A stretch of DNA of 64,000 nt, from the NCBI GenBank assembly GCA_002077065.1, contig NAJO01000001.1, positions 124,001 through 188,000 of the forward strand, given 5' to 3'. Source of the stretch: Cryoendolithus antarcticus (Eukaryota; Ascomycota; Dothideomycetes; Cladosporiales; Cladosporiaceae). Below, piece after piece: positions 41,374 to 52,340 of this stretch. Within the stretch, counting starts at the first letter, position 1. Each line of letters opens with the position of its first letter. The notes below the pieces were generated by a model. That model was not told where the DNA came from, ran no database searches, and saw only the letters and a program-made list of their open reading frames with translations. The position numbers were made by a program, and so were the translations under genes.

Positions 41374-43204
41374 TACGAATGCCTCGTCAGCTAACGGTAT
41401 GAGAAAGTGGAGCAGATCATGATGTTTGCAACGAAGGCTTTCTACTCAAATGCCTTCTTTGATGCTGTCACACATAGAGGTATGCGCGCACGCAAGCGCG
41501 TCCGAGCATACGCGCTCTGCCATGGCAAGAGCAGCGCTCTGTTGCACATCTCGTCAAACAGCGCCAGTACACGGCGCACGAGCTCCATTGTTGTAAAGAA
41601 ATGCTTGTGCAACTTACATTTGCTGACAAGGGCTCAGGGCGTACGAAGCGTCCAAGCGGATGAGACAGGCGCAAATGATGTTTCAGATGTACTGGCAAGA
41701 GAGTCGATGTCGTCGCGAGGATGACTTAGAGTTGCTTCCAAACTTGCGGGCAATCGGTCGCGGACCAGTAATTGGGCATATGAGAGAGGTCCGGAGGATG
41801 CTTGTGCAGGTAGTTGGCCGTTATGACTATTACTTCCCGAGAACGTAGTGCAGGGAGCTGGGCTTCGTCGAGTCCTGGCTGTATTGACGCTTTCAAGGCC
41901 AAGGACAGCTGCACTGCAGTAGCGGTGCTTGTATGCAGCGGGATGATCGATCATCGGGCCTGCAGCCGGGTACAGTACTTGACTGGACGTGGGGAAAATT
42001 GGATGATGAATGTACGCACGATGGTCGCGGCAGCACTTGGCTTATAGGCGCAGCATGTCAATAATCAATGCAAATGTCATTTGACAGCGTGCTGACGTGT
42101 AAGTTCGCTTTACAGTTTGCTCTCACGAGCTGCTCCCTCTCCGTCATCGCATGAGATTGCGTCAATCGGAGGCAGCGGAAGGCACTTGCGCCGTGAGAGT
42201 TAGTGCTAGAATTGACGCGCCGCTGAGTGCCGCCCGTTTTTCCATCCAGGTGGGCAGGTCAAAATGTTCCGCATATGCGGAATCGACTGCCGAGCGCTGC
42301 AGCAATTGCATGATCTGTCATGAAGCTTCGCGTCTCATCAAAGCCGCTGCTACCGAGTGATGTGCTGCAAGGATTGTCTGTACATCCGTGCTACACCGAC
42401 AATCGTCACGCGACTACAGTACCATGCGAGTGACAAAGAAAGCAGCCCTCTCATTGAGTCCTCGTGGAGGAGGGTGCTGACATGTGCATCGCCGCGATAG
42501 TATATCGATGACTACGCTGTCCACGAGAGTCCTCTGCCTTCTGGAACTCCCTTAAGTAGCACTAACTACAGCTAGTTGCCGCGACATAGCCTAAATTACC
42601 AGAGTCAATCGCGTCGATTTCTCGAGTGGTCCACTTTGACTATTATACCTGTAACTGCGTTATGGACCACTTCGTTTTGGTGGCACTGCACCCTTTCTGA
42701 TTGACGTATGCTTAGGAATCCTTACGCTTAACCAAGAAAGATTTCGAATTCGCCTGCCCTTCGAGTGTCGCTCTTGAGGGAACGAGTCATCGCCGGCAAA
42801 CGTGGCAAGTCGATGATACCCCTTTGCCGTGTCGCAGGTCAATTTATGTTCAGGCGCTTTGGGATCTGTGTGAGTTATGATGGGTCTAAGAAGCACATCT
42901 CAGTCCTACGCGACTGACTTGGGTGCTGAAGGTAAATAAAGAGGCCAATTGCACCACCAGGAGGAGCGGGTGGCCCACCTGAGACATGCAGGAGACTGTG
43001 AGGACGTGGAGGACGGGTGTCGTACTGTTGTTCGGGTGTATTTGGGTGGGGCTTCGCGCAGCAGCACCGATTCCATACCAAGAGCCTTGCTCATTGCCCG
43101 AGATGCCTCTTGCTGATCCACTGCCTCCAACTGCTCTCTCCCGCAGCTGCTCTGAACACTTTAACTCCTCCCCACTCCGCTCGTCCCCTGAGTTCCTTCA
43201 TCGC
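41374..43204. other. Longest intergenic gap outside the island
   Basis: About 1.8 kb between the arrestin start and the RPS29 stop. It holds a perfect 16-bp palindrome at 42267-42282; frames are short and without domains; no tRNA recognised. Confidence 0.4.
42267..42282. promoter_or_regulatory. Perfect 16-bp palindrome (everted CCG-N6-CGG)
   Basis: TTCCGCATATGCGGAA is its own reverse complement. The CCG...CGG arrangement is the kind of site bound by dimeric Zn2Cys6 factors. It lies about 900 bp upstream of the arrestin start; any target is uncertain. Confidence 0.3.
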
Positions 43205-43543
43205 TCAGCGGTGCTGCACTTCGTGTTAGTGCCCAATCTCCCAACATCCATCCAGGACACTCGTCGCTCACCTTGACGAAACCGATATCAGCGGACTTCT
43301 CACGGAAGCACTGGCGGCAGATGTTAAGGCCGTATTTGCGAATGAGACCAGCCTTGTGTGTGCAGACGCGGCTGTGAATCACTGATTAGCCCACAATTTC
43401 TTCCTCAAATTCCTCTCGATATTCGCTATGCATCCTGCCCTTCCCGATTCTTTCTGGTGTAATTTTGGCAGTGGTACGCACCATTCGCGGGAGCCCTTGC
43501 CGTAGGTGCGCGGGCGCGAGTACCAGACGGATTCGTGAGACAT
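43205..43543 (-). CDS. RPS29: 40S ribosomal protein S29 (uS14)
   Basis: Small-subunit ribosomal protein of 56 residues, the normal length. Exons 43543-43482, 43371-43272 and 43213-43205; introns 110 and 58 nt. Starts [18 protein letters not shown], then [20 protein letters not shown] and [18 protein letters not shown]. The four Cys of the zinc site (CRVC...CRQC) are all present; the first is split across junction 1 (TG|C). The last exon encodes only His-Arg-stop and is reached through a CTAAC branch site. The longest simple frame in this place starts inside intron 1 and runs past exon 2, so it misrepresents both ends. Confidence 0.96.
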
Positions 43544-43838
43544 GATTGCGGTGTTCGAGTTGAGGTGTTTGTGTGGTGCTCGGTGTCGCTGGTGCAGGAT
43601 GTGCGCGGTGGAATCGTCGGTATCTCCGTAGTAGGTCTTGAATGCTCGCCAGGCTTGGCAATAATTTCGTGCAGCCGTGATCTCGAAGTGGGGGCTCGGA
43701 ACGGGTAGTGGGATTGGCCGCCGCTAGTGTTGGCGAGTATCGCGACTTCGATAACAGCACGAACAGCTCCCCGACGGCGACAACATATTGCATTTGGCTG
43801 AGCAACCAGAACCCACACGACAGTAATTCCAAGCCAAG

Positions 43839-44188
43839 ATGGTGTGTCTCTCGAAGATGAGACTCTCTAGTACTTACTGACGATCCCGCAGTCCCGCGAT
43901 TCATCCTTCACATCGCTACACCTCCACCAGGCTCACCATGCCGACTTGTTAGAGGAATTCAGTCGCATCAAGCTACCTGCCGAGGAGATTATGGTACCAC
44001 TTCACCATCAGCCCATCTATCCAGATGACGAGGACAACGTGGTGCCGGATCAGCATGCAGCATTCGGCATTCAGCGAGCCACGCAGAAAGTCCGCGAGCC
44101 TGCTTGGAAGGATCTGGGACTGGAACGACTCATGACTGGAGGACCGCCGAAGACGCATGGGGAGAGCAGTCGAAAGCCGTTACGATGA
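43839..44188 (+). CDS. Possible small gene divergent to RPS29 (hypothetical)
   Basis: Candidate of 99 residues: an ATG-only first exon (43839-43841), a 50-nt intron with GTGTGT donor, TTACTGAC branch and CCCGCAG acceptor, then 43892-44188. The protein would begin MSRDSSFTSLHLHQAHHADL, then LLEEFSRIKLPAEEIMVPLH, an acidic IYPDDEDNVV, and AWKDLGLERLMTGGPPKTHG. The composition looks coding and the frame is open through the junction. First exons of 4 to 10 nt occur elsewhere in this window (eIF4B, vWA protein, cyclophilin), so the model is not out of character. No family recognised; transcription is needed to confirm. Confidence 0.4.
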
Positions 44189-44339
44189 GCCATATTTCAC
44201 GTCGTCGAGTTGGCATGCATCTCCCACGGTACTGTCAACACTATCGGCACGCGACGATACATCACTCCGACAAGAATCTGAACGTCCACACGCAACGGAA
44301 TTTCAGCTCTTGCAACTACGGCGATACTGTGTTCCCTGG

Positions 44340-45140
44340 TCAAATTCCAGCCTTGCTCCTCAGAAACGCTGCCGCTGCAGGCGCATCGGTCGCGTAGGTC
44401 AAATGAGGAGGCAGGATCAGATTACCTCCATCACAGATGTTATCACCAACGTTACAGAAGGTCTTGACTTTGCTCGCGGGGATGCGACCTACTGGCTGGC
44501 CGCGATCTGGGTCACCAAAGACCTATCGTATTTTTCCGTCAGCATCACTCAGCTAATCATCCTGGATCTGGGATACTTACGACCACGGAGCTGACAAAAT
44601 TCGTCGTGCTGTTGCTGATCAAAGCGGCTGCGTTGTGCACCAGCTGAGCACCCTGCGAGTAACCCGAGAGTACAAGCTTCGTCTTGGGACATTGAGACTG
44701 CGCTTGGGCAGCGAGGTTCGCCATGTTACGGCTGCCGCCAGCATCTCCTCCCATGTTAAAACCGGCGACGTCTGCTGGATAGGCTACCTGGGGTGACTGT
44801 CAACACTTGTACAGCACGCGATGCTATCGGTAAGGGTAGCCTCACTCCTTGAACGGCTATTTTGCCGGCGCCTGTGGAATTTGCCAGAGCCTGGAAGAAT
44901 GGCGGTCCGACGATCGTGCCAACATTGCCGCTTTCAAATGTGCCACGCGCCTGGCATCGCGTCAGTCGCTGGGACACAGTGGGAAAGTAGAACACATACG
45001 AAAATGACGGTGATTGCGCGACAAGGCGTGCCGTCGGTCAATTGATTCTGAGTGTTGCTAGCGATGTACTGTCTCTTCTCCAGATCGGCCGGCAAGGCCA
45101 GAGCCAGAGCCACGGACGACAATAGGGCGAGTAGCTTCAT
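44340..45140 (-). CDS. Cutinase (CE5)
   Basis: Secreted serine esterase that hydrolyses plant cutin. Exons 45140-45000, 44950-44846, 44787-44581 and 44522-44340 (introns 49, 58 and 58 nt) give 211 residues. Signal peptide MKLLALLSSVALALA with a likely propeptide ending in KR. Landmarks: TPCRAITVIFARGTFESGN, GPPFFQALANSTG, VAYPADVAGFNMGGDAGGS, CPKTKLVLSGYSQGAQLVHN with catalytic Ser in GYSQG, VVVFGDPDRGQPVGRIPAS, FCNVGDNICDGG with catalytic Asp, and the catalytic His in ILPPHLTYATDA. Disulphide cysteines are present. All three catalytic residues are retained, and length is normal for the family. Confidence 0.95.
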
Positions 45141-45825
45141 GGTGTCGTAGCACTTCAACAAATGTTTAATAATTAGGCGTGGAAAATGTCGCAGCAATGC
45201 GAGAACATAAGATTCTATGGATTATGTTTGATATTCTACTTGTACCAATCGTCATAGTCTAGACACCGAGGCTCTGATGGCCTTGACCTACCTGATAGGT
45301 CAGATTGCAAGTAGAGGACATTGGTAGCGGACTAGCTCCCGCAATATACTCAGGTCAGCTTGCCGTCCGATGACATCTCGGATGAATCGAGGACTCGGTT
45401 CGAAGTTACCTCTGACATGCTGATGACAGGTGAAGCGTACGGCAGTGAACCTGGTCCTGTGCCCTAGATTACCCGACCGAGGATCATGGTGGTTAGCAAT
45501 TGGTTTAATTGGTCTGCTTCGCACTCACTAACATCCGGACGATCTTATACATCAGTGCCGTCGATTGCGGGGAGTAGCCGGGGTAAATAATTTGGCTCGT
45601 TAAGCGACGCCGACACATATGTGATCACCCACGATTACGCATTCCATGACGCAGAACATTTATCGCACAGTTCTACACGGTTAAGTAATGCTTGCTTTTG
45701 TATCTTCCAACCAGAGTTGCGTCTCGCCACGGCATATCATTACCTGCCCCGCTGAAAGGCTTCCATATGAGCCACTAGGTCGATGCTGTACATGGCGAAA
45801 GCATTTCCAACGAATCGAACGCTAT
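45141..45825. other. Intergenic, cutinase promoter
   Basis: Upstream region of the cutinase and 3' side of the MFS pseudogene. No gene or repeat seen. Confidence 0.4.
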
Positions 45826-47716
45826 TCACATCGTACACCTGAAGTGTGGGTTCTGTAAGTCCGTCACATTGTTCTCACCCATCTCTCTTCCCAGCTTCTC
45901 TTGCTCTTCCGGCGTGACACCGCTCTCCTTCGCAGCTTTGTCTCGTTTGCGATTCATCCAGACGTAGTATCCTCGCCACGTGCAGATCAGGGCGAACTCG
46001 ATACCGAGACAGATCGCTGCACCGATGGTGCCTGGGATGTAGCGAGGGGCTTTCTTTGCTGTGCAAATCTGGAAGCCGACCATGTTGCCTACGCAGTAAT
46101 CGATGGAGGTCACGGAATAGATGATGGCTTTCTACGCAAGTTAGTCAGATATCAAATGGGCCAGAGCATGGAGATCACTGCCTTTGTACGACCTCCAACA
46201 TTGCTTGAGATCAACGTCCACGCCAAGAACAATGCTAGCACAAATGGGACAGTGATCAGGTACAGTCCCCACTTCGTCCACTTGTACGCCGGGTCGTTCG
46301 GCAAGAAGGCCAGTCCGAGAAGTCCGACAAACGCCGGTATGCACGCTGCCGCCATCACGTACATTCGCCGGTTAGGGACCTTTCTTGTGTTCAATCCGAC
46401 GCTAAGGAAGATGAGAAGCGAAAACACTACAACAGTCAGCTATGCAATGGTTGGCACTTTCATACTACCCACCTGATCGTGGGATGTCAATAAGCAGCAC
46501 TTCGAGTTGGGTGAAGCCAAACGAAATATACATGATGGAAGCGAACTTAGTGAAGCCTCTGTGGATCATCAGCAGATCGACTCGGAAATCACGAGTGCCA
46601 GACATACCCATTGAGCACGCTGGACAGGAACGCATTGAACAAGCAGAACCAGAGCTGCGGATCTCGGAAGGCGTCAGGAACCTGACGTGCAGGTCAATGC
46701 CCTCTTTGCATCCTTTCCGTAGGACCGAGAGGCATACTTGACTCCAGGTCCACTCCACTCCAATGATATCTCTGCCCACCTTATTCCTCAGGATCCTCGC
46801 AGCAGCCATCCTCTTCTCCTCTTTATTCAGCCAGATCACCTCTTTTGGACTGCCCAACAATGCGAAGCAGATTAGTGCAAGCACCACAGTGCAGCTTCCC
46901 AAAACCATAGAAATGCCTCTCCATGGCGCAATGCCGTCATTCTTCTGTGCGTAGCTGCCGATGCCATACATGACCAGGTTGGCTATGATACCGAAGCCAG
47001 CGTTCGCAGACTGCCAAAACAGCGCACGAGCAGAGTGCTCTTCTGTACGATACCATGTGCCGACCACGAGGACGAAGCCGGGGCTGATGGTGCATTCGAA
47101 GAAGCATTGCAGTGCGCGGATGGCCATGAGATTAGCCCAGTCCTGCGCTGCTGCGATGCTGAAGACGCAAACACCTAGCTTAAGGCTAATTTGCTGCACG
47201 TCCGCTGCGTAGCCGTTGTAGCTTACCCCAGAGTAGCATATATATGCTGGGTGACTTGCCTAAGCTCCTAGCTGCAGCAGAAAGTTCGATGGGACCTCGC
47301 CACAGAGGTAGGTGGTGTAGAATATAGTCGTAAGCCAGGAGTACTGCTGACCCACTAGACCGGTATCCGTATGAAGGCTAAGGATGGCTTGGGTGCCGAG
47401 CGAGGTCTTGTCGGTCTGCTGGACGCCGTAGCAGAACCACTACACTGTCGTCAGCAGCTGACATGGTTGAATGAGACGCTGGAAGTACCATCCATGGTGG
47501 CAGGTAACGATCGATCTTCCTCGTCAGCTTCTTCTACTGCTCCGGCGTGTAGTCGCTCTCCTTGATCACGTCATCCTCTTCGGTGATGAGTATCACCTCG
47601 CCCTCCGTGAAGTCGCTACCTTTCTCGTCACTCGATATGGTGACTTTTCCAATATCATGGGGAAGAACAGACTTCTCCGAGGCCATAGATAACGGGTCTG
47701 GGGTTGACATCGCCAT
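45826..47716 (-). pseudogene. MFS transporter of the allantoate-permease (Dal5/Tna1) type with two in-frame TAG codons
   Basis: Seven exons fit: 47716-47489, 47439-47227, 47178-46738, 46654-46608, 46558-46473, 46426-46179 and 46131-45826, all with GT...AG introns of 46-83 nt and a total length divisible by three (522 coding positions). Family marks: TRKIDRYLPPWM, VQQTDKTSLGTQAILSLHTD, GQQYSWLTTIFYTTYLCGE, MAIRALQCFFECTISPGFVL, FWQSANAGFGIIANLVMYGI, the FTQLEVLLIDIPRS segment, RRMYVMAAACIPAFVGLLGL and IDYCVGNMVGFQI. Two TAG codons interrupt it, at 47535-47533 (between YTPEQ and KKLTRK) and 47262-47260 (after LLQLGA). Everything else is open. Substrate class (allantoate, nicotinate, small carboxylates) is inference. 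The sixth donor is GTGATC; a GC donor three bases earlier is an alternative. Confidence 0.75.
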
Positions 47717-48358
47717 CTTGCGATCGTCAACAGAGGAAGAGAGAGGGAGACACGAGGAGGGCAAAGTAGAAGGCTGACAGATACGACTATACTGAAAGCT
47801 TTACCTACCGATCGCCACCAGACAACACTCGGATGGCATCTATGCCTTGGCCAAGCCAAAAGTCCGCAACTACCATCTCTCAATGCGTACACGATCGGCA
47901 CTCGTCAGACATCACAACGAGCCTTACCTGCTGTTTCGAGACCAATGTGGAGGTGTCGCATGTATTTGTTGGTGAGAAGACCTGATGTCGGAAGAGCTCC
48001 AAGTAGCTCCTATCTGTCGACTGATAAGACAAGGTCTCGGCGCTTGGCAAGCAGTAGCTATTGTCTGAGAACCCCATGCTGCGCATTATGCGCATATGTA
48101 TGTTGACGTCGATTGACAGGTGAGCTGTGATACTGCCGGGTGAACTGCGGGTCTGGAATCAAGTGCTGTGCATGCCGCAGATAGTGAAGCTACTACTGAG
48201 CGTATGGCACGAACGAGGCCAATCATTGCTGCGTGTACTTGCGATACGCCTCTAAATCGCTGTCGGCGGATCAACTCAGGTGATCCGGATGCTCAGAGGC
48301 GCTTAATCGAAGCACAGGAAGACTCTAGATACCCGAGATCCGGAGGCCCACGTAGGCT
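47717..48358. other. Intergenic
   Basis: Upstream of the MFS gene and 3' of the DUF4211 gene. No supported gene. Confidence 0.4.
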
Positions 48359-50446
48359 TCAAGGCGACATCATGCTGAATCGGCCTTGCTGCTTTGCGTT
48401 AGCCGCCTCACTCAACGTATGCCTGAACTCTTTCCACAATGCAGTGGTCTGCCCCTCGGCTTCCATGCGGTCGGCAATTCGTCGAGCGTGCTTGCGCTTC
48501 TTTCTCACACTCATCTTATCCCGCTTACGAAGCTGCTCGGGCGAGTTGTATCGTTGCTCAATCCAATCTGAGACGAAATGATAGAGATGCAGCCGCCAAT
48601 GCTGCAGTGCATGTGCCGTTCGTGCGTTGTTCATGCAGAACTTTCCCACATACCAAATATGACTGGCTGGCTTCACCTCGTTGCCCTTGGCGTCGTAGTC
48701 TGGGGTGTCATTCGAGTCGCCGGAGGTGGAGCTCGAATCGTCATCTCCGCTGTTCTCTTCGTCGTCGCCATCATCGTTGTCTACGTCGTCCAATGTGTCT
48801 CGATGATAAGGCTTGCCCTGGAACTGCACTTGGTAGGTAGCTGGATGACCAGTCCTGTTACACGCGTCGCACTTATCGTTGAACATGTGCTCTGATTTGT
48901 TCCGATCGAGTCTGTCGTAGGCGATTGCAGGTCGAGAGCGGAAGGCAATGGTGAAGTCAGTCGTCCATGCAGCTGACGCAAACTTGGATCCTACCAACCC
49001 GGAGACTTCGTCGTCCAGCTTGCGGAAGGCGAGTTCGTAGATCTCGTCGTGCATTTGGGGGAACGCTGGATTAATCTTCTTCTGGACTAGCCATTCGACG
49101 GCGAAATTCCACAATTCCTTCGCTTTCATCGAAGCGTACCGAGTGAATTGTAACGGAATACCTTCGGGTATGCCCAGCTCGTCATCATCACCCTCGTCAA
49201 CCAGGAACTCCTCGTCCTCCTTCTCTACGTGAAACATGAAGCGACTGCTTGTAGAAGCATACACAGCTTCCTGCTCGTCCTCCTCGCCTTGGCCATCATC
49301 ATCATCATCCGCTTCAACTGGTGTCTCGTCACCCTCATCCTCGAAAGTGTCGTCGGTAACATTCTCCGAAATGTCTGGCAAATCGCGCTGACTGGATCGC
49401 TTCTGCTTCAGTCTCCTTAGTGCCTTCAATCGGGCGTTCTTTTGTGAGCTTTGTGCGCGATGACTACGACCCTCGTCAACATCGCTACTTGGTCCAAGGA
49501 AGTCAAGGTCCTCGTGGAGATCCTCCTGTTCCTGTTGAGTGAGCTGCCGCGAAGGTCTGGACTTGCGACGCCTCGGGGTGAATGGCACAATGTCATCATC
49601 TTCGTCTTGGACATCATCTGACTCTTCCCCCGGGCCTGTGCGTTTTGATCTCGGACGTTCGATGATCTGTACATCATCGTCGCTCACTTCAGCACGCGGT
49701 GGAGAAGAGCTGATGAACGAGGATCGCCTTGTTCGCTTGCGGCTGACCTTGCCACCAGTCGTAGGCATATCTTCTTCACCAGTCTGCTCATCCTCCACGT
49801 CTATCACAGCCAACACTGGTCGTGCTGCTGTCCGGCTTCGAGAACTGTGAACGACGATCATGTCGTCTTCGGAGTCTTCCTCGTTCGTGACGGACCGCTT
49901 CTGAGAGCCCCTTGTGATTCGGCGACCACTCGAGCCCATGAAGCCATCGTCCTTGTGGGCACTGCTCGTCTTCTGCTTCCGGTTGCTCTTGCGCATCAGC
50001 TTGCCTGGCGAAGGGAGCTCATCACTGTCGTCGCTCGAAGCATGCCGTTCTCCGCTTTGTGCGCTCAGACCCAAGGGCTGATCCAGATTGATCGGCTGAT
50101 TTGCAGAGCTCAAAGGCAGACCGTTGCTGAAGTCCAGCCGTTGCTGCCTAGCAGCTTTCCTCGTCGCTCGGGCCAGACTTTGCTTGGGCGTTGGTTGCAA
50201 TAGCTCGTCGTCGCTGTCCTTCGTCGTGGGTCTTCTCGATGCGGACGGAGTGGGTGGTAGGGGATCTCCAACGCGACTCACATCCTCTAAGACCTTTCGA
50301 CGCTTCGCGGGCGATCCTTCATAATCGACCGCGGCGGCGCGCTCCTGAATTTGCTGGTGGTAGCCCTTCGAGGCTGGTGACGAGGAGGGCAACGGCGTCA
50401 AGTTCAGCTTGGCCTGCCGCTTTCGAGAGCCAGTGAAGGTAGGCAT
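48359..50446 (-). CDS. DUF4211 domain protein
   Basis: One exon, 695 residues, start MPTFTGSRKRQAKLNLTPLP. Residues 1-410 are highly charged and disordered-looking, with many Arg/Lys clusters, Asp/Glu runs (DDDDDGQGEEDEQE) and repeated SR/DS patches typical of nuclear proteins. The conserved DUF4211 part, about residues 415-600, includes GIPLQFTRYASMKAKELWNF, VEWLVQKKINPAFPQ, SAAWTTDFTIAFRSRPAI, CDACNRTGHPATYQV with a CxxC...H metal-like motif, and IWYVGKFCMNNARTAHALQH. Fungal DUF4211 proteins are nuclear and poorly characterised; a chromatin role is a guess from composition. Divergent with HNT3 across about 400 bp. Confidence 0.88.
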   Translation of the reverse strand: MPTFTGSRKRQAKLNLTPLPSSSPASKGYHQQIQERAAAVDYEGSPAKRRKVLEDVSRVGDPLPPTPSASRRPTTKDSDDELLQPTPKQSLARATRKAARQQRLDFSNGLPLSSANQPINLDQPLGLSAQSGERHASSDDSDELPSPGKLMRKSNRKQKTSSAHKDDGFMGSSGRRITRGSQKRSVTNEEDSEDDMIVVHSSRSRTAARPVLAVIDVEDEQTGEEDMPTTGGKVSRKRTRRSSFISSSPPRAEVSDDDVQIIERPRSKRTGPGEESDDVQDEDDDIVPFTPRRRKSRPSRQLTQQEQEDLHEDLDFLGPSSDVDEGRSHRAQSSQKNARLKALRRLKQKRSSQRDLPDISENVTDDTFEDEGDETPVEADDDDDGQGEEDEQEAVYASTSSRFMFHVEKEDEEFLVDEGDDDELGIPEGIPLQFTRYASMKAKELWNFAVEWLVQKKINPAFPQMHDEIYELAFRKLDDEVSGLVGSKFASAAWTTDFTIAFRSRPAIAYDRLDRNKSEHMFNDKCDACNRTGHPATYQVQFQGKPYHRDTLDDVDNDDGDDEENSGDDDSSSTSGDSNDTPDYDAKGNEVKPASHIWYVGKFCMNNARTAHALQHWRLHLYHFVSDWIEQRYNSPEQLRKRDKMSVRKKRKHARRIADRMEAEGQTTALWKEFRHTLSEAANAKQQGRFSMMSP

Positions 50447-50847
50447 GTCCGGTGAGCTTCCGACACGAACTCCTTCACGAGCATGCGTCGGAGCTATGCA
50501 CGTAAGCGCATGTTCGAGCTCGGTCGCGAATCGTACAACGAGATAATTAGCTTCAGCAAGAAGTAGTTCCGGAATGACCTTGGTACAATTGAGTGAGTTG
50601 TAGACTCACATGTCGCGTTGGTTTGCTGAGGCGACGCGCCAAAGTTCAGTGACATGTGACGTAATTACTTTAAGTTAGACATGTACGACCATTCAGTCAC
50701 TTCAAGGTTGCAAGAGTTGAGTATGTATCTTCACTGCAATAGCATTACGGCTGCTACACTCGACCTCGAATGCGTAGCTCGTTGCGGTATGGAAGGCAAC
50801 ATCTAGTACGACGCTCGAAAGCCCTGAACCAGGCTGCGCAGGCAGGA
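50447..50847. other. Divergent promoter, DUF4211 gene and HNT3
   Basis: Shared upstream region of about 400 bp. No other feature seen. Confidence 0.4.
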
Positions 50848-51727
50848 ATGGCTCCGGCGAATGCAGCGCACATTCCGCATCCTACATCTCCCCCAGCAAC
50901 GCCATCGAAACGAAACGCATGTAAGATGATCTGATACTACCTCTCATTCGGATCCCTCCCATCAAACCAAGTCCACTCAATCTCATGGTCTGATCATTGA
51001 TCGCGCAGTCACAGAGCTTATGTCCCCAAAGTCCAAAGCCATGAAACCCGATGTCGCCACTGAGAAGTCGAAGGCGATGGGCCGCAGTGGACTTGCAGCC
51101 TACATCGAGGACCCTGACTCCTTCCCATCGAGTCGCGTGATCTATTCAAATGAAAAGTTCGTCGTGATCAACGACGCATATCCGAAATCCATCATCCACA
51201 CCTTGATACTCCCTCGAGATCTCAAGAAGAGTGTAATGCGGCCGCAGGACGCTTTCGATGATTCGGCTTTCCTGGCAGAGTGCGTTGCAGAAGAGAAGAA
51301 GGTGCGCAAACTCGTTGCAACGGAATTGCGACGGCGGTTTGGCCAACAGAGTGCTTCAGATCGGCCACTCATAGAGGCATTGGAGTCCGATGACCCGCCC
51401 GAACAGCTGCCTCCAGGGAGAGACTGGGAGAAAGAGGCGGTCAGTGGCATTCACTCCAACCCTTCAATGAGAAATTTGCATATTCATGTTATGAGCAGAG
51501 AGTTCTGCGGGGAAAAGATGAATAAGACGAACCACTATCAGTCGTTTACGACGGATTTTCTGGTTCCGCTAGACCAATTCCCGCTCACCAAGCACGATCA
51601 CCGTCGGCACTATAGTTGGATGCCGGTCGACATGATCTGTTGGAGGTGTGGCAAGAACTTTGGCAATCGCATGCTGAGATTGAAGGAGCATCTTGAGCTG
51701 GAAAAGGATGAGTGGATCAAAGAGTAA
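50848..51727 (+). CDS. HNT3: Aprataxin-like DNA 5'-adenylate hydrolase (Hnt3)
   Basis: Removes AMP from 5' ends left by abortive ligation, a nuclear DNA-repair step. Exons 50848-50920 and 51009-51727 (intron 88 nt) give 263 residues. The upstream exon, starting MAPANAAHIPHP, joins as KRNAFTELMSPKSK, which extends the protein past the ATG at 51020. HIT domain: YSNEKFVVINDAYPKSIIHT, LILPRDL, and the histidine triad region SMRNLHIHVMSREF. The C-terminal zinc finger is CWRCGKNFGNRMLRLKEHLE (Cys-x2-Cys-x12-His with a Glu ligand), specific to aprataxin-type proteins. The HTH-like KTNHYQSFTTDFLVPL segment lies between. All landmarks are intact. Confidence 0.95.
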
Positions 51728-52340
51728 CGTGTCTGCTCTGGTCCTGGTAGCCATATCCATCGAAGGCTTGCCGTCAGGGATATCGGTCGGAGGTGGATGT
51801 GAGAGGTCACTAAAACGCGGGCAGCTGCATGTTCAGGGGTCGATGTTACACAACGCCAGGAATTAGCGTCATGTTCGTGCCCAACATGGATTCGCAGAAG
51901 TCGGTCTCCTTGAGCGGCAAAGAGGGTGCGGACCGGACCAGTGGCAGGTCCACAGTTGGCGGAAACTTTCGGTGCCTCTGTTGAAGTGCTAGAAGGAACC
52001 GCAAATCATCTTGGTCTCAATAGGCATTGGCGGCTTCGTCTTACACAGGCATTGTGGAAGGGTGCCTCGAACGCAGATCGCCACGACAAACGGACGGCGT
52101 TCGGGCTGCGTTCTGTCTCTACGCGTTGTCACATGTATCTTCCCATCGGAATCGACTTCATTACGGTCTTGTGATTGCATGAAGGTGAAGTCGAAGTAAA
52201 GTTAAGGTGTCTTCCAGAGTGAAGGCACAAGAGGCAGGCACGACCCAGAGACGCCCTCACCTCTGACTCCCCGCCTTCACCCTGCCATACCCACATCAAT
52301 TGTCGCATCAACAGTACCTTCGACTCCCCTCCGCGACAAT
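51728..52340. other. Intergenic
   Basis: 3' region of HNT3 and promoter of the CCCH gene; the last 80 bases are C/A-rich. No gene seen. Confidence 0.4.
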
